Shown here: in pieces, positions 1 through 8,602 of the stretch
How the letters are laid out: each line of letters opens with the position of its first letter
How positions within the stretch are numbered: position 1 is the stretch's first letter
From: Streptomyces sp. GQFP
Lineage (GTDB): Bacteria; Actinomycetota; Actinomycetes; Streptomycetales; Streptomycetaceae
DNA length: 64,000 nt
Assembly (NCBI RefSeq): GCF_021545335.1
Contig: NZ_CP089312.1
Location: 8,122,001 to 8,186,000, forward strand
Reading direction: 5' to 3'
Made by a program: the position numbers and the translations under genes
The notes under the pieces: generated by a model
The model's input: the letters and a program-made list of their open reading frames with translations, nothing else
Databases searched by the model: none
What the model was told of the DNA's origin: nothing

Positions 1-681
1 GAGCACCGCGACCTTCGCGTTGGCCTGCGCCGTCGTGAACGTCTTGCCGCTGGTGATCGTCGTGGTGGCCAGCGGGCCCAGCTCCTGGTTCGTCACGTCG
101 ATGCCCATGACGGAGTAGGAGTTGACGTCGAACGAGGCGCCGCCACCCTGCACCTGCGGCGGAGCGGTGCTGCCGGAGTTGCCGCCCTGGCCGCCGCCGG
201 GGCCGCCCTGCTGGCCGGAGGACGAGGAACCCGACGACGACGAGGTGTCGGTCTGCGCCTCGCCCTGGGTGAAGGAGCCGTCGACCTTGGTGACGTTGAG
301 GCTCAGCGCGCCCACCGCCGCCGAGACGCCCTTCTGGTCGGCGACCTTGGTGACCAGCGCCGACTTCAGGGTCTGTCCGCCCTGGGTCGTCACGCGGTCG
401 CTGCTCTGGGTGTCGTCCGAGTCGTTCGAGCTGGCGTCGAACTCGAAGTTCGGTCTGTCCGACTGGTTGTTGCCGGTCGGTGCCGTCCTGGCCTTGGTGA
501 CCGTCATGTCGGTGCCGAGGCCGTAGAGCGACTGCAGGACCTTTTCCTGTGCCTGCTGCATGCCGGCCGACACCGAGTTGACGGTGATGACCAGCGCGAT
601 ACCGAGCGCCAGACCCATGGCGATGACCAGAGCCGCCTTCTTGCGCCGGCTCAGCTCGCGCTTGAGATAGATGCCAAACAT
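1..681 (-). CDS. ABC transporter permease, N-terminal part (runs off the window)
   Basis: Partial gene read on the minus strand; its start lies inside and its 3' end lies beyond position 1. It begins MFGIYLKRELSRRKKAA, followed by one hydrophobic segment (about residues 18-40). A long polar Gly/Ser/Gln-rich stretch follows, typical of the periplasmic MacB-type region. This layout is known for FtsX/MacB-like permeases that pair with a LolD-type ATPase to export peptides or lipoproteins or to act mechanically at the membrane. The visible part contains only TM1 and the start of the large extracellular domain, so substrate and partner cannot be named. No ATPase gene is visible; it would be expected beyond the left edge. 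Confidence 0.8.
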   Translation of the reverse strand, partial: MFGIYLKRELSRRKKAALVIAMGLALGIALVITVNSVSAGMQQAQEKVLQSLYGLGTDMTVTKARTAPTGNNQSDRPNFEFDASSNDSDDTQSSDRVTTQGGQTLKSALVTKVADQKGVSAAVGALSLNVTKVDGSFTQGEAQTDTSSSSGSSSSGQQGGPGGGQGGNSGSTAPPQVQGGGASFDVNSYSVMGIDVTNQELGPLATTTITSGKTFTTAQANAKVAVL

Positions 682-1130
682 CCCGTTCCTCAAAAGGTTC
701 TTGGCGCCCCATGTGGGCGCTGCCACAAGCTAGGGACGAACCTTTGTGGAGAACTGGGTAATTGATGTGGGGGGACTGAGAAATCGGGGCCGAAACACTC
801 ACGAACAATTAAGGCGCGCGGCCCGTTTTCCGTGGTGTTCATGTGCCCGAGCACACGACAGCCGCCCCATGACCCGGTGCGTACCCCGCGGTCCCACGCG
901 AGGTCCACCCCCACCCGGATGCGCCATGGAGCGGCTGTCGCCTTCCCCCCTCGGTGTGGTCCGTTTCGTACCGCGTCGTGCTGTGCGTACTACCGGAACC
1001 TCAGAGCATCAAGTGTGAAGCTCTGATGGAGAAGGCGTGTCGAGCATATGCCTGCGACCGGCCCGAACGCTACGGAGCAATCAATTCCACTTGTGCAGGT
1101 TGATACTTCGAACATGTGCGTGGGTGCCGC
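682..1130. other. 449-nt non-coding gap upstream of the ABC permease
   Basis: No ORF here has convincing codon usage or a ribosome site. The gap should carry the promoter of the minus-strand permease (start 681) and the 3' end of the SDR transcript. A short inverted repeat TCAGAGC / GCTCTGA lies at 1001-1007 and 1020-1026. Its 12-nt loop and lack of a T-run make it a weak terminator candidate. Nothing else was recognised. Confidence 0.5.
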
Positions 1131-1892
1131 TCAGCCGCGCCCCGCATACGGCATCGTCGTCGCCAGAACCGTAGCGAACTGCACATTTGCCTCCAACGGC
1201 AGCTCCGCCATGTGCCGTACGGTGCGCGCCACGTCAGCCACGTCCATGACGGGCTCAGGCGCCACCTCACCGTTCGCCTGCAGAGCGCCCGTTTGCATTC
1301 GCGCGGTCATGTCCGTCGCCGCGTTCCCGATGTCGATCTGCGACACCGCGATCCGGTACGGCCGTCCGTCCAGCGCCAACGCCTTGGTCAGGCCGGTCAG
1401 CGCGTGCTTGGTCGCGGTGTACGGCGCCGAGTGCGGCCGGGGTGTGTGCGCGGAGATCGACCCGTTGTTGATGATCCGGCCGCCCTGCGGATCCTGCTCC
1501 TTCAGCTGCCGGTACGCCGCCTGCGCGCACAGGAACGCCCCGTTGAGGTTGGTGTCGACGACGTGCCGCCACGCCTCGTACTCCAGGTCCTCGAACGCCA
1601 CCCCGCCGGGACCGAACGTCCCCGCGTTGTTGAACAGCAGGTCGAGCCGCCCGAACCGCTCCCGCACGGCCGTGAACAGGGCGGCCACGTCGTCGGGTTG
1701 GGCCACATCGGCCCGTACGACGAGAGAGTCACCGTCCGGCGCGAGCGCCGCCGTCTCCTCCAGCCGCTCGGTACGGCGTCCCGTGAGCGCCACCGACCAG
1801 CCTGCGCCGAGCAGTTCGAGGGCGACGGCGCGCCCGATCCCGGAACCGGCGCCGGTGACGACCGCGATCCTCGCCTGCTCCCCGGCCGTCAT
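1131..1892 (-). CDS. SDR family NAD(P)-dependent oxidoreductase
   Basis: 253-residue classical short-chain dehydrogenase with a Rossmann fold that oxidises or reduces a hydroxyl/keto group with NAD(P)H in the cytoplasm. The cofactor loop TGAGSGIG is at about residues 15-22, the structural NNAG at about 89-92, the catalytic Ser is in NNGSIS, and the catalytic Tyr/Lys pair is YTATK. Length is normal for the family. The ATG at 1892 overlaps the stop of the upstream Gfo/Idh gene by 4 nt (ATGA), so the two are translationally coupled and probably act on the same, unknown, substrate. Confidence 0.9.
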   Translation of the reverse strand: MTAGEQARIAVVTGAGSGIGRAVALELLGAGWSVALTGRRTERLEETAALAPDGDSLVVRADVAQPDDVAALFTAVRERFGRLDLLFNNAGTFGPGGVAFEDLEYEAWRHVVDTNLNGAFLCAQAAYRQLKEQDPQGGRIINNGSISAHTPRPHSAPYTATKHALTGLTKALALDGRPYRIAVSQIDIGNAATDMTARMQTGALQANGEVAPEPVMDVADVARTVRHMAELPLEANVQFATVLATTMPYAGRG

Positions 1893-2893
1893 CGGCGGGC
1901 CTCGCCGGGGTAGCGCACGCCGATCTGCTCCCGGATGGTGTCCATCGTCCGCATGACGGCGAGGGTGCCGGCGAGCGGGACGAGCGGGGACTCGGTCTCG
2001 CCGGCCCGCAGGGCACGCATCACCTCGGTGGCCTCGTGCCGGAAGCTGTTGCGCGCGCCGTGGTCCGGGGCCGCGACGAACTCCTCGGGGTCACGGCCGT
2101 CGCGGTGCAGGACGAACCGGTCCGCGAAGAAGAACCCGCCGGGTACGTCGATCCGGCCCTTCGAACCGGTGACCGACGCGCTGGTGGACGTACCGCCGAC
2201 GATGGAGCAGTGCACCGAAGCGAGAGCACCGCTCTCCCAGGAGAGCAGCGCTCCCGTCTGGAGATCGACGCTCTCTGCGGAGAGCACTGCTCTCGCCGAG
2301 ATGCCGTCCGGCTCCCCGAGCAGCAGATGAGCGAACGACACCGGGTAGACCCCCAGGTCGAGCAGCGCCCCGCCGCCCTGCGCCGGATCACGCAGCCGGT
2401 GCGAGGGCGGGAAGGGCCCTTCAAGCCCGAAGTCGGCCTGAATGGTCCGCACCTCACCGATCGCCCCGCCGTCGACGAGCTCCTTCAGCCGCCGTATGAC
2501 CGGGTTGCAGTAGGTCCACATGCCCTCCATCAGGAAGGCGCCGCGCTCTTTCGCCAGCGCGACCAGCTCCTCCGCCTCCCGCACGTTCAGCGTGAACGCC
2601 TTCTCGCACAGCACGTTCCGCCCGGCCTCCAGACACAGGCCGGCGGCGGCCCGGTGCGCCGAGTGCGGAGTGGCGACGTACACCACGTCCACGTCGGTGT
2701 CCTCGGCCAGCGACGCCCAGTCGCCGTAGGCCCGGGGGATCCCGAACCGTTCCGCGAACGCCTTCGCGGAGGCCTCCGAGCGGGAGGCGACCGCCACGAG
2801 TTCCGCGTCCGGCAGGTCCACCAGATCCGCGGCCATCGCGGCCGCGATCCCTCCCGTAGCCAGAATTCCCCACCGCACGCGCTCAGCCGACAT
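1889..2893 (-). CDS. Gfo/Idh/MocA family oxidoreductase
   Basis: 334 residues from ATG 2893. The frame is open further upstream, but the conserved N-terminal Rossmann strand begins right after this ATG (MSAERVRWGILATGGIA). The family uses NAD(P) to oxidise or reduce sugars, inositols and related polyols. The dinucleotide loop is GILATGGIA, the conserved second motif is CEKAFTLN (usual form EKP), and the C-terminal beta-sheet domain has the ALLDLGVYP signature. First gene of a two-gene operon with the SDR gene. It is divergent from the MFS gene across a palindromic operator at 2929-2950, so oxidoreductases and exporter are probably co-regulated. Confidence 0.9.
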   Translation of the reverse strand: MSAERVRWGILATGGIAAAMAADLVDLPDAELVAVASRSEASAKAFAERFGIPRAYGDWASLAEDTDVDVVYVATPHSAHRAAAGLCLEAGRNVLCEKAFTLNVREAEELVALAKERGAFLMEGMWTYCNPVIRRLKELVDGGAIGEVRTIQADFGLEGPFPPSHRLRDPAQGGGALLDLGVYPVSFAHLLLGEPDGISARAVLSAESVDLQTGALLSWESGALASVHCSIVGGTSTSASVTGSKGRIDVPGGFFFADRFVLHRDGRDPEEFVAAPDHGARNSFRHEATEVMRALRAGETESPLVPLAGTLAVMRTMDTIREQIGVRYPGEARR

Positions 2894-2928
2894 GCCAGCC
2901 CCTAGTTCTGTGATCTGTGTGACCTCGA

Positions 2929-2950
2929 ACACGCTGTACGAACAGCGTGT
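2929..2950. promoter_or_regulatory. TetR-type palindromic operator between divergent genes
   Basis: Perfect inverted repeat ACACGCTGT-ACGA-ACAGCGTGT, two 9-bp arms with a 4-nt spacer, in the 104-nt gap between the Gfo/Idh gene (start 2893, minus) and the MFS gene (start 2998, plus). Size and symmetry fit a TetR/AcrR dimer site. No TetR gene is adjacent, so the regulator must be encoded elsewhere. Function is inferred from position and symmetry. Confidence 0.65.
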
Positions 2951-2997
2951 ACGAGCTGAGAGCATAGGTGGCGGATTACTGGAAAAGGGAGGGGCGC

Positions 2998-4314
2998 ATG
3001 CCCGAGCGCGGCCGAACGGCGGGGGACGAGAAAAGTGCTCTCGGAGACATACCCATACCGGTATCCGCACCCACCTCCCGCCCCACCCGCTCCCTCCGGC
3101 GTACCGGCCTCCTCGTCACCTTCATCCTCGGCGGGCTGACGGCGACGCCCCCGCTGGCGATGGACATGTACCTCCCGTCCCTCCCCGAGGTCACGACCTC
3201 GCTGAACGCGCCCGCCGCGAGCGTCCAGCTGACCCTCACCGCGTGCCTGGCGGGCATGGCCCTCGGCCAGCTCCTGATCGGCCCGATGAGCGACCGCTGG
3301 GGCCGCCGCCGCCCCCTCCTCGCGGGCCTGGTGGTGTACGTAGTGGCCACCGTCCTGTGCGGGATCGCCCCCAGCCTGGAGTTCCTGGTCGCCTTCCGGC
3401 TGGTCCAGGGGCTGGCGGGCTCGGCCGGGATAGTGATCGCGCGGACGGTCGTACGGGACCTGTACGACGGCGACGCCATGGCCCGCTTCTTCTCCACCCT
3501 GATGTTGATCTCGGGCGTGGCCCCGATCGTCGCGCCGCTCATCGGCGGCCAGATCCTGCGCGTGACGGACTGGCGGGGTGTGTTCGCCGTCCTCACGGTG
3601 GTCGGGATCGCGCTGGCGGTGCTGGTCTGGTTCCGCCTCCCCGAGACCCTCGACCCGGCGGACCGGCACAGCGGCGGGGTCGGCGAGGCCCTGCGCTCGA
3701 TGCGCACCCTGCTCGCGGACCGGGTCTTCACCGGCTACGTCCTGACGGGCGGCTTCGCCTTCGCGGCGCTGTTCGCGTACATCGCCGCGTCCCCCTTCGT
3801 GATCCAGGAGATCTACGGCGCCTCCCCGCAGACGTTCAGCCTGCTGTTCGGCGTGAACTCGATCGGGCTGGTGATCGTCGGCCAGATCAACGGCAAGGTG
3901 CTGGTCGGCCGGGTGTCGATGGACAAGGTGCTGGCGGTGGGCCTGGCCGTCATCACCCTCTCGGCTACGGCGCTCCTGCTGATGGCGACGGGCGTCTTCG
4001 GCGAGGTGGGCCTGCTCCCGGTGTCGGCGGCGCTCTTCGTCCTGATGTCGGCGATGGGCCTGGCGATGCCCAACACCCAGACGCTGGCCCTGCTGCGAAC
4101 ACGCCACTCGGCAGGCGCCGCATCAGCCCTCCTGGGCACCACCTCCTTCCTGATCGGCGCGGTCGCCTCCCCGTTGGTGGGCATCGCTGGGGAGGACACC
4201 GCCGTCCCGATGGCCGTCGTCCAACTGGCGGCGGCACTGGTGGCGGTCGGCTGCTTCGTGGGAATGTGCCGTCCTTGGAACGGACGTACGACCCTGGAGG
4301 GAGCGGAGAGCTGA
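2998..4314 (+). CDS. Bcr/CflA-family drug-resistance MFS transporter
   Basis: 438 residues from ATG 2998, chosen because of the purine-rich site GGGAGGGG just upstream; an in-frame GTG at 2968 would add ten residues. Twelve hydrophobic segments follow a polar N-terminus. The first helix pair ends in MDMYLPSLPEV, characteristic of the Bcr/CflA subgroup, and the loop 2-3 MFS signature is GPMSDRWGRRRPLL. Members are proton antiporters for bicyclomycin, chloramphenicol, sulfonamides or cysteine. The operator at 2929-2950 probably represses it. The stop overlaps the proposed start of the serine hydrolase gene, suggesting one transcript. Confidence 0.9.
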   Translation: MPERGRTAGDEKSALGDIPIPVSAPTSRPTRSLRRTGLLVTFILGGLTATPPLAMDMYLPSLPEVTTSLNAPAASVQLTLTACLAGMALGQLLIGPMSDRWGRRRPLLAGLVVYVVATVLCGIAPSLEFLVAFRLVQGLAGSAGIVIARTVVRDLYDGDAMARFFSTLMLISGVAPIVAPLIGGQILRVTDWRGVFAVLTVVGIALAVLVWFRLPETLDPADRHSGGVGEALRSMRTLLADRVFTGYVLTGGFAFAALFAYIAASPFVIQEIYGASPQTFSLLFGVNSIGLVIVGQINGKVLVGRVSMDKVLAVGLAVITLSATALLLMATGVFGEVGLLPVSAALFVLMSAMGLAMPNTQTLALLRTRHSAGAASALLGTTSFLIGAVASPLVGIAGEDTAVPMAVVQLAAALVAVGCFVGMCRPWNGRTTLEGAES

Positions 4315-5450
4315 GCGCCGCACCGAGACTGCGCGTCGACACCCCGGAACGGGCCGGCCTCGACCCCGAGGAGATGCGTCACCTCGTACGAGAGGTACGC
4401 GCCCTCACGACCGGCGAGCGCCCCTGGGCGTCGGCCGCGGTGGTGATCGTCGGCCGCGGCCCGGTGATCGCGGTGCGGGAGGCGGCGGGCTGGGCGGTGC
4501 GGTACGCGTCGTACGACGAGCGCACGGACACGGGAGTGGAACTCCCGCCGGAGGCCAGGACCCCGGCAACGATGTCGACCCCCTTCGACCTGGCCTCCCT
4601 GACGAAGCTCTTCACGGCGGTGGCGGCGGTGCAGCAGCTGGAGCGCGGCACGCTGGGCATGGACGCGAGGGTGGCCGCGTACCTGCCGGACTTCACGGCG
4701 GCGGCCGAACACGACATCACCGTCCGCCAGCTACTGACCCACACCTCGGGCCTGCGCCCCGAACTCCCGCTGTACGACTGCCCGGACGACGCGGCGCGCA
4801 AGGCACTGCTGAGAGCGGAGGCCCCGTCGTCAAGGCCGGGCGCCTACCTCTACTCCGACCTGAACATGCTTCTCCTCCAGTACGTCCTGGAGCGCATCAC
4901 GGGCCGCACGCTGGACGTCCTGATCCACGAGGGCATCACCCGCCCCCTCGGCATGACGGCGACCGACTTCGGCCCCTGCCCCGACGCGGCGGCGACCGAG
5001 GACCAGCGCAGACCGTGGGCCAAGGCGGAACGGGGGATGGTACGGGGCGAGGTCCACGACGAGAACGCGTGGGCACTGGGTGGCGTGGCGGGCCACGCGG
5101 GCCTGTTCTCCACGGCCCACGACCTGGCGGTCTTCAGCCGCTGCCTGTTGGCCGGCGGCGCCTACGGCCCGGCGCGCATCCTGGGTCCGGACTATGTGGA
5201 GCTGCTGCTGACGCCGCCGGGCCTGGGCTTCGCGGTCGACCAGCCATGGTTTATGGGGGAGTTGGCGGGCAGGGGAGCGGCGGGCCATACGGGCTTCACC
5301 GGCACGTCCCTGGTCCTGGACCGGGCCACGGACACGTTCGTGGTACTGCTCGCCAACGCCGTGCATCCGAAGCGGAGTTGGGGGCGGGTGGGGAACGGGC
5401 CGAGGGCGGGGGTGGGGGATCGGGTGGCTCGGGGGGTGCGGGGGAGGTGA
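4311..5450 (+). CDS. Serine hydrolase, class C beta-lactamase/PBP4 fold
   Basis: About 379 residues with the three penicillin-recognising motifs: SLTK (nucleophile Ser and Lys, about residue 96), YSD in AYLYSDLNML (counterpart of YxN), and HTG in GHTGFTG (counterpart of KTG). The family covers esterases, D-aminopeptidases and beta-lactamase-like proteins; the substrate is unknown. There is no signal peptide, so it is probably cytoplasmic. The start is uncertain. A GGAGGG site lies about ten nt before CTG 4311, which overlaps the MFS stop, but CTG is rare. The nearest canonical in-frame option is GTG 4266, inside the MFS gene, with no good ribosome site. Confidence 0.82.
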   Translation: MSAAPRLRVDTPERAGLDPEEMRHLVREVRALTTGERPWASAAVVIVGRGPVIAVREAAGWAVRYASYDERTDTGVELPPEARTPATMSTPFDLASLTKLFTAVAAVQQLERGTLGMDARVAAYLPDFTAAAEHDITVRQLLTHTSGLRPELPLYDCPDDAARKALLRAEAPSSRPGAYLYSDLNMLLLQYVLERITGRTLDVLIHEGITRPLGMTATDFGPCPDAAATEDQRRPWAKAERGMVRGEVHDENAWALGGVAGHAGLFSTAHDLAVFSRCLLAGGAYGPARILGPDYVELLLTPPGLGFAVDQPWFMGELAGRGAAGHTGFTGTSLVLDRATDTFVVLLANAVHPKRSWGRVGNGPRAGVGDRVARGVRGR

Positions 5451-5462
5451 GGGCGCGTGTGG

Positions 5463-6188
5463 CTACGGCCGCTGTGCGAGGAACACGAACTCCCGGCCGG
5501 GGCGGTCGGGTGCGTCGCGCACATCCGTCACTTCATAGCCCTGGGCCAGCAACTCCGCCTCGATCTCGGCCCGTTCACGGAAACACAGCGTGGAGTCGGA
5601 GGTCAGCACCTCCCCGTCCTCGGCGAACACGAAGGTCCAACGGAAGCTGACCAGCGGGGTGTTGACGATGGTCAGCTCGACCCAGCTCTCGACCGCACCG
5701 ACGCCTGGGATGTCGGTCACCCGGTACGAGGAGTCACGGTTCCACTGCTCCCAGGCACGCTTCGCCGGATCGCGGCTCTCGAAGACGAGGTGACCGCCGG
5801 GACGGAGGGCGGCGTGGGCGCCGCGCAGGGTGCGCTGCCAGGTGGACGGATCGGTGATCTCCTGGGCCGCGTTCGCGGTCATCGTCGCGAGGTCCACCTG
5901 GAGGGACGGCAGGGCTGTCGCGTCGCCGTGGATCCAACGGACGTGCTCGGCACCGGACTTGGCACGGGCCACGTCCAGGGAGGCGAGAGCCGGGTCGACA
6001 CCGACGACGTCGATCCCCCGCCGCGCGAGGAGCAGGGCGAACACACCGGTGCCGCAGCCGATGTCGAGGACGCGGTCCGCTTCGAACTCGGCGGCGATGC
6101 CGACGTAGGCGTCGAGGTCGGAGCGGTCGGGGTCGAGGGGGTCGTAGACGGCGGCCAGGCGGGGGTGCTGGAAGACCTCGTTGGGCAT
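5463..6188 (-). CDS. Class I SAM-dependent methyltransferase
   Basis: 241 residues from ATG 6188 (MPNEVFQHPRLAAVYDPL). SAM-binding motif I is VLDIGCGTGVFALLLA at about residues 39-54. The acidic motif II is VVGVDPA and the motif IV region is PSLQVDLATMTANAAQEI. A C-terminal beta-rich part resembles small-molecule methyltransferases. The substrate cannot be inferred. It is convergent with the serine hydrolase, leaving 12 nt between stops, and lies 41 nt downstream of the membrane-protein gene on the same strand. Confidence 0.88.
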   Translation of the reverse strand: MPNEVFQHPRLAAVYDPLDPDRSDLDAYVGIAAEFEADRVLDIGCGTGVFALLLARRGIDVVGVDPALASLDVARAKSGAEHVRWIHGDATALPSLQVDLATMTANAAQEITDPSTWQRTLRGAHAALRPGGHLVFESRDPAKRAWEQWNRDSSYRVTDIPGVGAVESWVELTIVNTPLVSFRWTFVFAEDGEVLTSDSTLCFRERAEIEAELLAQGYEVTDVRDAPDRPGREFVFLAQRP

Positions 6189-6229
6189 GGGGCGAAGGTA
6201 GCGGGGGCCGGGGTGTGCGGCCCTCTGTA

Positions 6230-7585
6230 TTAAGGCCGCTGGGTGCTCGGACCCTCGGCGTGAGCACCGCCCTCCGCCCGCTCCGCGTCGGCGGTGGCGC
6301 GGCCGGTGGCGGCGAGGAGGGCGAGCAGCGCGAGAACGACGAGCAGAATGATGACCAGCAGCAAGATGGTCAGGACTGTCGGGTGGTTCCACAGCGCGAA
6401 GAGCAGGGCCACGATCAGCAGGACGGCCACGGCGATCCACCGGCGGTGGGTCTGGGTCCAGGTCCCCACCCGGCCGGTGCGGAACTCGTGGGCGTAGGCC
6501 CACCGCGCCGCGGAGCCGGCGGCGCGCTCGGACCTGCCTCGGACGGCGCGCGGCAACCGTCCGGGACCGATGAGGTAGGCGCCGAGCGCGATGACCACGC
6601 CGAGGACGATCGCCGTGCGCAGGCTGACGCGCAGGAAGTGCAGCAGGGTGTCGAAGACGGCTGCCGCGGCGGCCTCCGACTGGACCTGGGGCGGGAGATG
6701 GTCCAGGTAGTAGCGGCGGACGACGACCAGGACGACGGCCACGACCAGGCAGGCGAAGGCCGCGCCGAGAGCCGTACGGGCCAGCGCGCGGCGGCGCCGG
6801 TGGGCCAGCAGCACGCCGGCCGCGCCGATCACCACGACGATGACGGGGAACCAGCGCCCGATCACGTCCAGCAGGTGAGCGCCCTTGCGGATCTTCTTCA
6901 ACTCGTCGGACTGGAAGAGGACCATCTGCTTGTCGACGTCGGGGATCCTGGACGCCGGGGACACCCCGGCGTCCACGAGCGCCTGCTTGACCTGGTCGAC
7001 GGCTTCCCCGACGTCGAGCGTGACCGTCCCGCTCTCCACACCCACGGCGCCACGGCCCTCGCCGGTGAGCGCGTGCACGACGGCGTTGTGGGCGGCCCGG
7101 TTGGCGTTCGTCCAGATCCGCTCGAAGCGGTCGCTCTCCACGAAGCGGGTGGCCACCTTCTCGACCGTGGAGTTGACCGCGCTGTCGAGCTGCGGGCCCA
7201 GCCCCTTCACCGCCTGCGCGGCGCGGGGCGGCAGCCCCTGCGTCTGCAGCCACGCCGCGATGTCCGCGGCGGCCCGGCTGCCGTCCACCCGCACGTCCGC
7301 GGCCTCGGTGATGCGCTTGACCGCCGCGGCCTCGATCGCCGGATCCGAGGCCAGCGGGGAGACCGTGTCCACGTAGCGGTCGGTGTCCAGAGCGATGTCG
7401 TGCACCCACACCGTGAGAAGTGCGACCGGCACGAGGATGCACGTGAGCACGATCAGCACCGCCGAGACGGTCTTCCGTACGATCCGCGCGGGCGCCGAGC
7501 CGTGCTTGGTCCCGCTCCCCGACGCGTCACCTCCGCCGGTCTCCGGGACGGCAGCAGGCTCGGACGGCTCGTGCGGGCTGGTCAT
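6230..7585 (-). CDS. Integral membrane protein, function unknown
   Basis: 451 residues from ATG 7585, preceded by GGAGC on the coding strand; an in-frame ATG at 7624 would add 13 residues. A polar N-terminus is followed by TM1 (about residues 37-60). A roughly 200-residue extracellular domain comes next, starting VWVHDIALDTDRYVDTVSPL. Three or four further helices end in a Leu/Ile/Val-rich pair and an acidic tail. This resembles membrane proteins common in actinomycetes with no assigned role. No catalytic motif is visible. Confidence 0.75.
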   Translation of the reverse strand: MTSPHEPSEPAAVPETGGGDASGSGTKHGSAPARIVRKTVSAVLIVLTCILVPVALLTVWVHDIALDTDRYVDTVSPLASDPAIEAAAVKRITEAADVRVDGSRAAADIAAWLQTQGLPPRAAQAVKGLGPQLDSAVNSTVEKVATRFVESDRFERIWTNANRAAHNAVVHALTGEGRGAVGVESGTVTLDVGEAVDQVKQALVDAGVSPASRIPDVDKQMVLFQSDELKKIRKGAHLLDVIGRWFPVIVVVIGAAGVLLAHRRRRALARTALGAAFACLVVAVVLVVVRRYYLDHLPPQVQSEAAAAAVFDTLLHFLRVSLRTAIVLGVVIALGAYLIGPGRLPRAVRGRSERAAGSAARWAYAHEFRTGRVGTWTQTHRRWIAVAVLLIVALLFALWNHPTVLTILLLVIILLVVLALLALLAATGRATADAERAEGGAHAEGPSTQRP

Positions 7586-7715
7586 GGCTGCTCCGGGGCT
7601 CCTGGGGAACTGGTCTGCCTCCATCTCCGCCGCCGCGCGGCGAGACGGCCCGCCCAGGAGGGCCGTACGGGCGAAACACGGTCACCCGCCGGGAGTGTGG
7701 CAGCCCCGGCTCGGC

Positions 7716-8084
7716 TCAGCGGGTTTTCGTGGCGGACCGCTTCGTGCCCTTGCTCCTGCCGGTGCCCGTGCCGCTGCGAGCGGGCTTGGCGGGCACGGTC
7801 TTGCGCTTCGTGGCCTTCTCCGCACCTGCGGCCGCCCGCGCCGGCGCCTTCCGGGGCCGTGCGGTCGGCCACTTGAACTCGACCTCCAGCTCGATCTCGC
7901 CGTTACCGATCTCGACCTCTATCTCGCCGCGAAGGTCGTCGGGGATCCGCAGGCTCAGCGTTCCGAAGCCGAGTTCCACCTCGGCTTCCCCGCCCTCCCG
8001 CAACGCGGCTGCGAGTGCCGTGAGCTGGTCGGCCGCCTCAAGGCGTGACAACGAGCGCTTCTGTTCGAACTTGAGGTCCTTCAT
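7716..8084 (-). CDS. Amphi-Trp domain-containing protein
   Basis: 122 residues. The N-terminal half has the amphi-Trp pattern: LKFEQKRSLSRLEAADQL, a helix, alternating acidic/hydrophobic beta strands (EVELGFGTLSLRIPDD, EVEIGNGEIELEVEFKWP) and the characteristic closing Trp. The C-terminal third is a low-complexity Arg/Lys/Ala tail, histone-like and probably disordered. The biochemical role of this small cytoplasmic family is unknown. The gene is divergent from the AhpD-like gene across the 10-bp tandem repeat at 8151-8200. Confidence 0.8.
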   Translation of the reverse strand: MKDLKFEQKRSLSRLEAADQLTALAAALREGGEAEVELGFGTLSLRIPDDLRGEIEVEIGNGEIELEVEFKWPTARPRKAPARAAAGAEKATKRKTVPAKPARSGTGTGRSKGTKRSATKTR

Positions 8085-8150
8085 GAACGCCTCCGATCAG
8101 ATGAAAAGGGTGGATAGCGCTCATTGTCATGCCATGTGTTGGTTTGGACA

Positions 8151-8200
8151 CTCCAGGCGTCTCCAGGCGTCTCCAGGCGTCTCCAGGCGTCTCCATGCGC
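8151..8200. repeat. Tandem 10-bp repeat, five units, in a divergent promoter region
   Basis: Four exact CTCCAGGCGT units at 8151, 8161, 8171 and 8181, then a degenerate fifth (CTCCATGCGC, 8191-8200). They lie between the divergent amphi-Trp (start 8084) and AhpD-like (start 8276) genes. The 10-bp period puts every unit on the same face of the helix, as in an array of regulator half-sites, but slippage expansion without function is equally possible. Confidence 0.85.
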
Positions 8201-8275
8201 GAGAGCCGGAGGGGATCTAGGGTTGAAAGGAACCCCGGAGGAACCCCAGAGCCTCTCACCAGGAGGGCATGCGAC

Positions 8276-8602
8276 ATGTCCACTGCATCCGAAACCCCTG
8301 TCCTGGACACCCTCGCCGCCATGACGGTCGACTCGTTGGAGCGCTGCGGCCTGGCCCCAGACACGCTCATCCTCACGCGTATCGCGGCACTCGCCGCCTC
8401 GGACGCCCCGCCCATCTCCTATGTGGCCCATATCGACCCCGGCCTCAGAGCCGGCCTCACCGCCGAACAACTGCAGGACGTCCTGGTCGCCATCGCGCCC
8501 ATTGTGGGCACCGCGCGCGTCATGACGGCGGCGGGCAACATCGCCACGGCACTCGGCATCGCCATCGCCGTAGCCGATGCCGAGATCGGGTCCCAGGGCT
8601 GA
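8276..8602 (+). CDS. Carboxymuconolactone decarboxylase/AhpD-like protein
   Basis: 108 residues from ATG 8276. A perfect AGGAGG at 8261-8266, about nine nt upstream, fixes the start. The mostly helical sequence (LAPDTLILTRIAALAASDAPPISYVAHIDPGL, shown here as a loose description of residues 25-56; then GLTAEQLQDVLVAIAPIVGTARV) fits the CMD fold. The redox CxxC of true AhpD peroxidases is absent, so it is not an alkylhydroperoxidase in the strict sense. It sits downstream of the decamer repeat and 122 nt before the LuxR regulator. Confidence 0.75.
   Translation: MSTASETPVLDTLAAMTVDSLERCGLAPDTLILTRIAALAASDAPPISYVAHIDPGLRAGLTAEQLQDVLVAIAPIVGTARVMTAAGNIATALGIAIAVADAEIGSQG

Noticed and set aside
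122..526. 134-residue Pro-rich plus-strand frame
   Set aside because: Shadow of the ABC permease, whose minus-strand reading has a signal-anchor and proper codon bias.
1048..1956. 302-residue plus-strand frame opposite the SDR gene
   Set aside because: It is the antisense of a clearly recognisable SDR; the Cys/Arg/Ser-rich product has no motif. The same applies to other long antisense frames in this GC-rich DNA.
2892..4310. Long N-terminal extension of the serine hydrolase frame through the MFS gene
   Set aside because: The upstream part is Arg/Pro/Gly-rich out-of-frame MFS sequence; similarity to hydrolases begins only after about 4311.
8276..8602. AhpD alkylhydroperoxidase
   Set aside because: The CxxC redox pair is missing, so only the general CMD fold is claimed.
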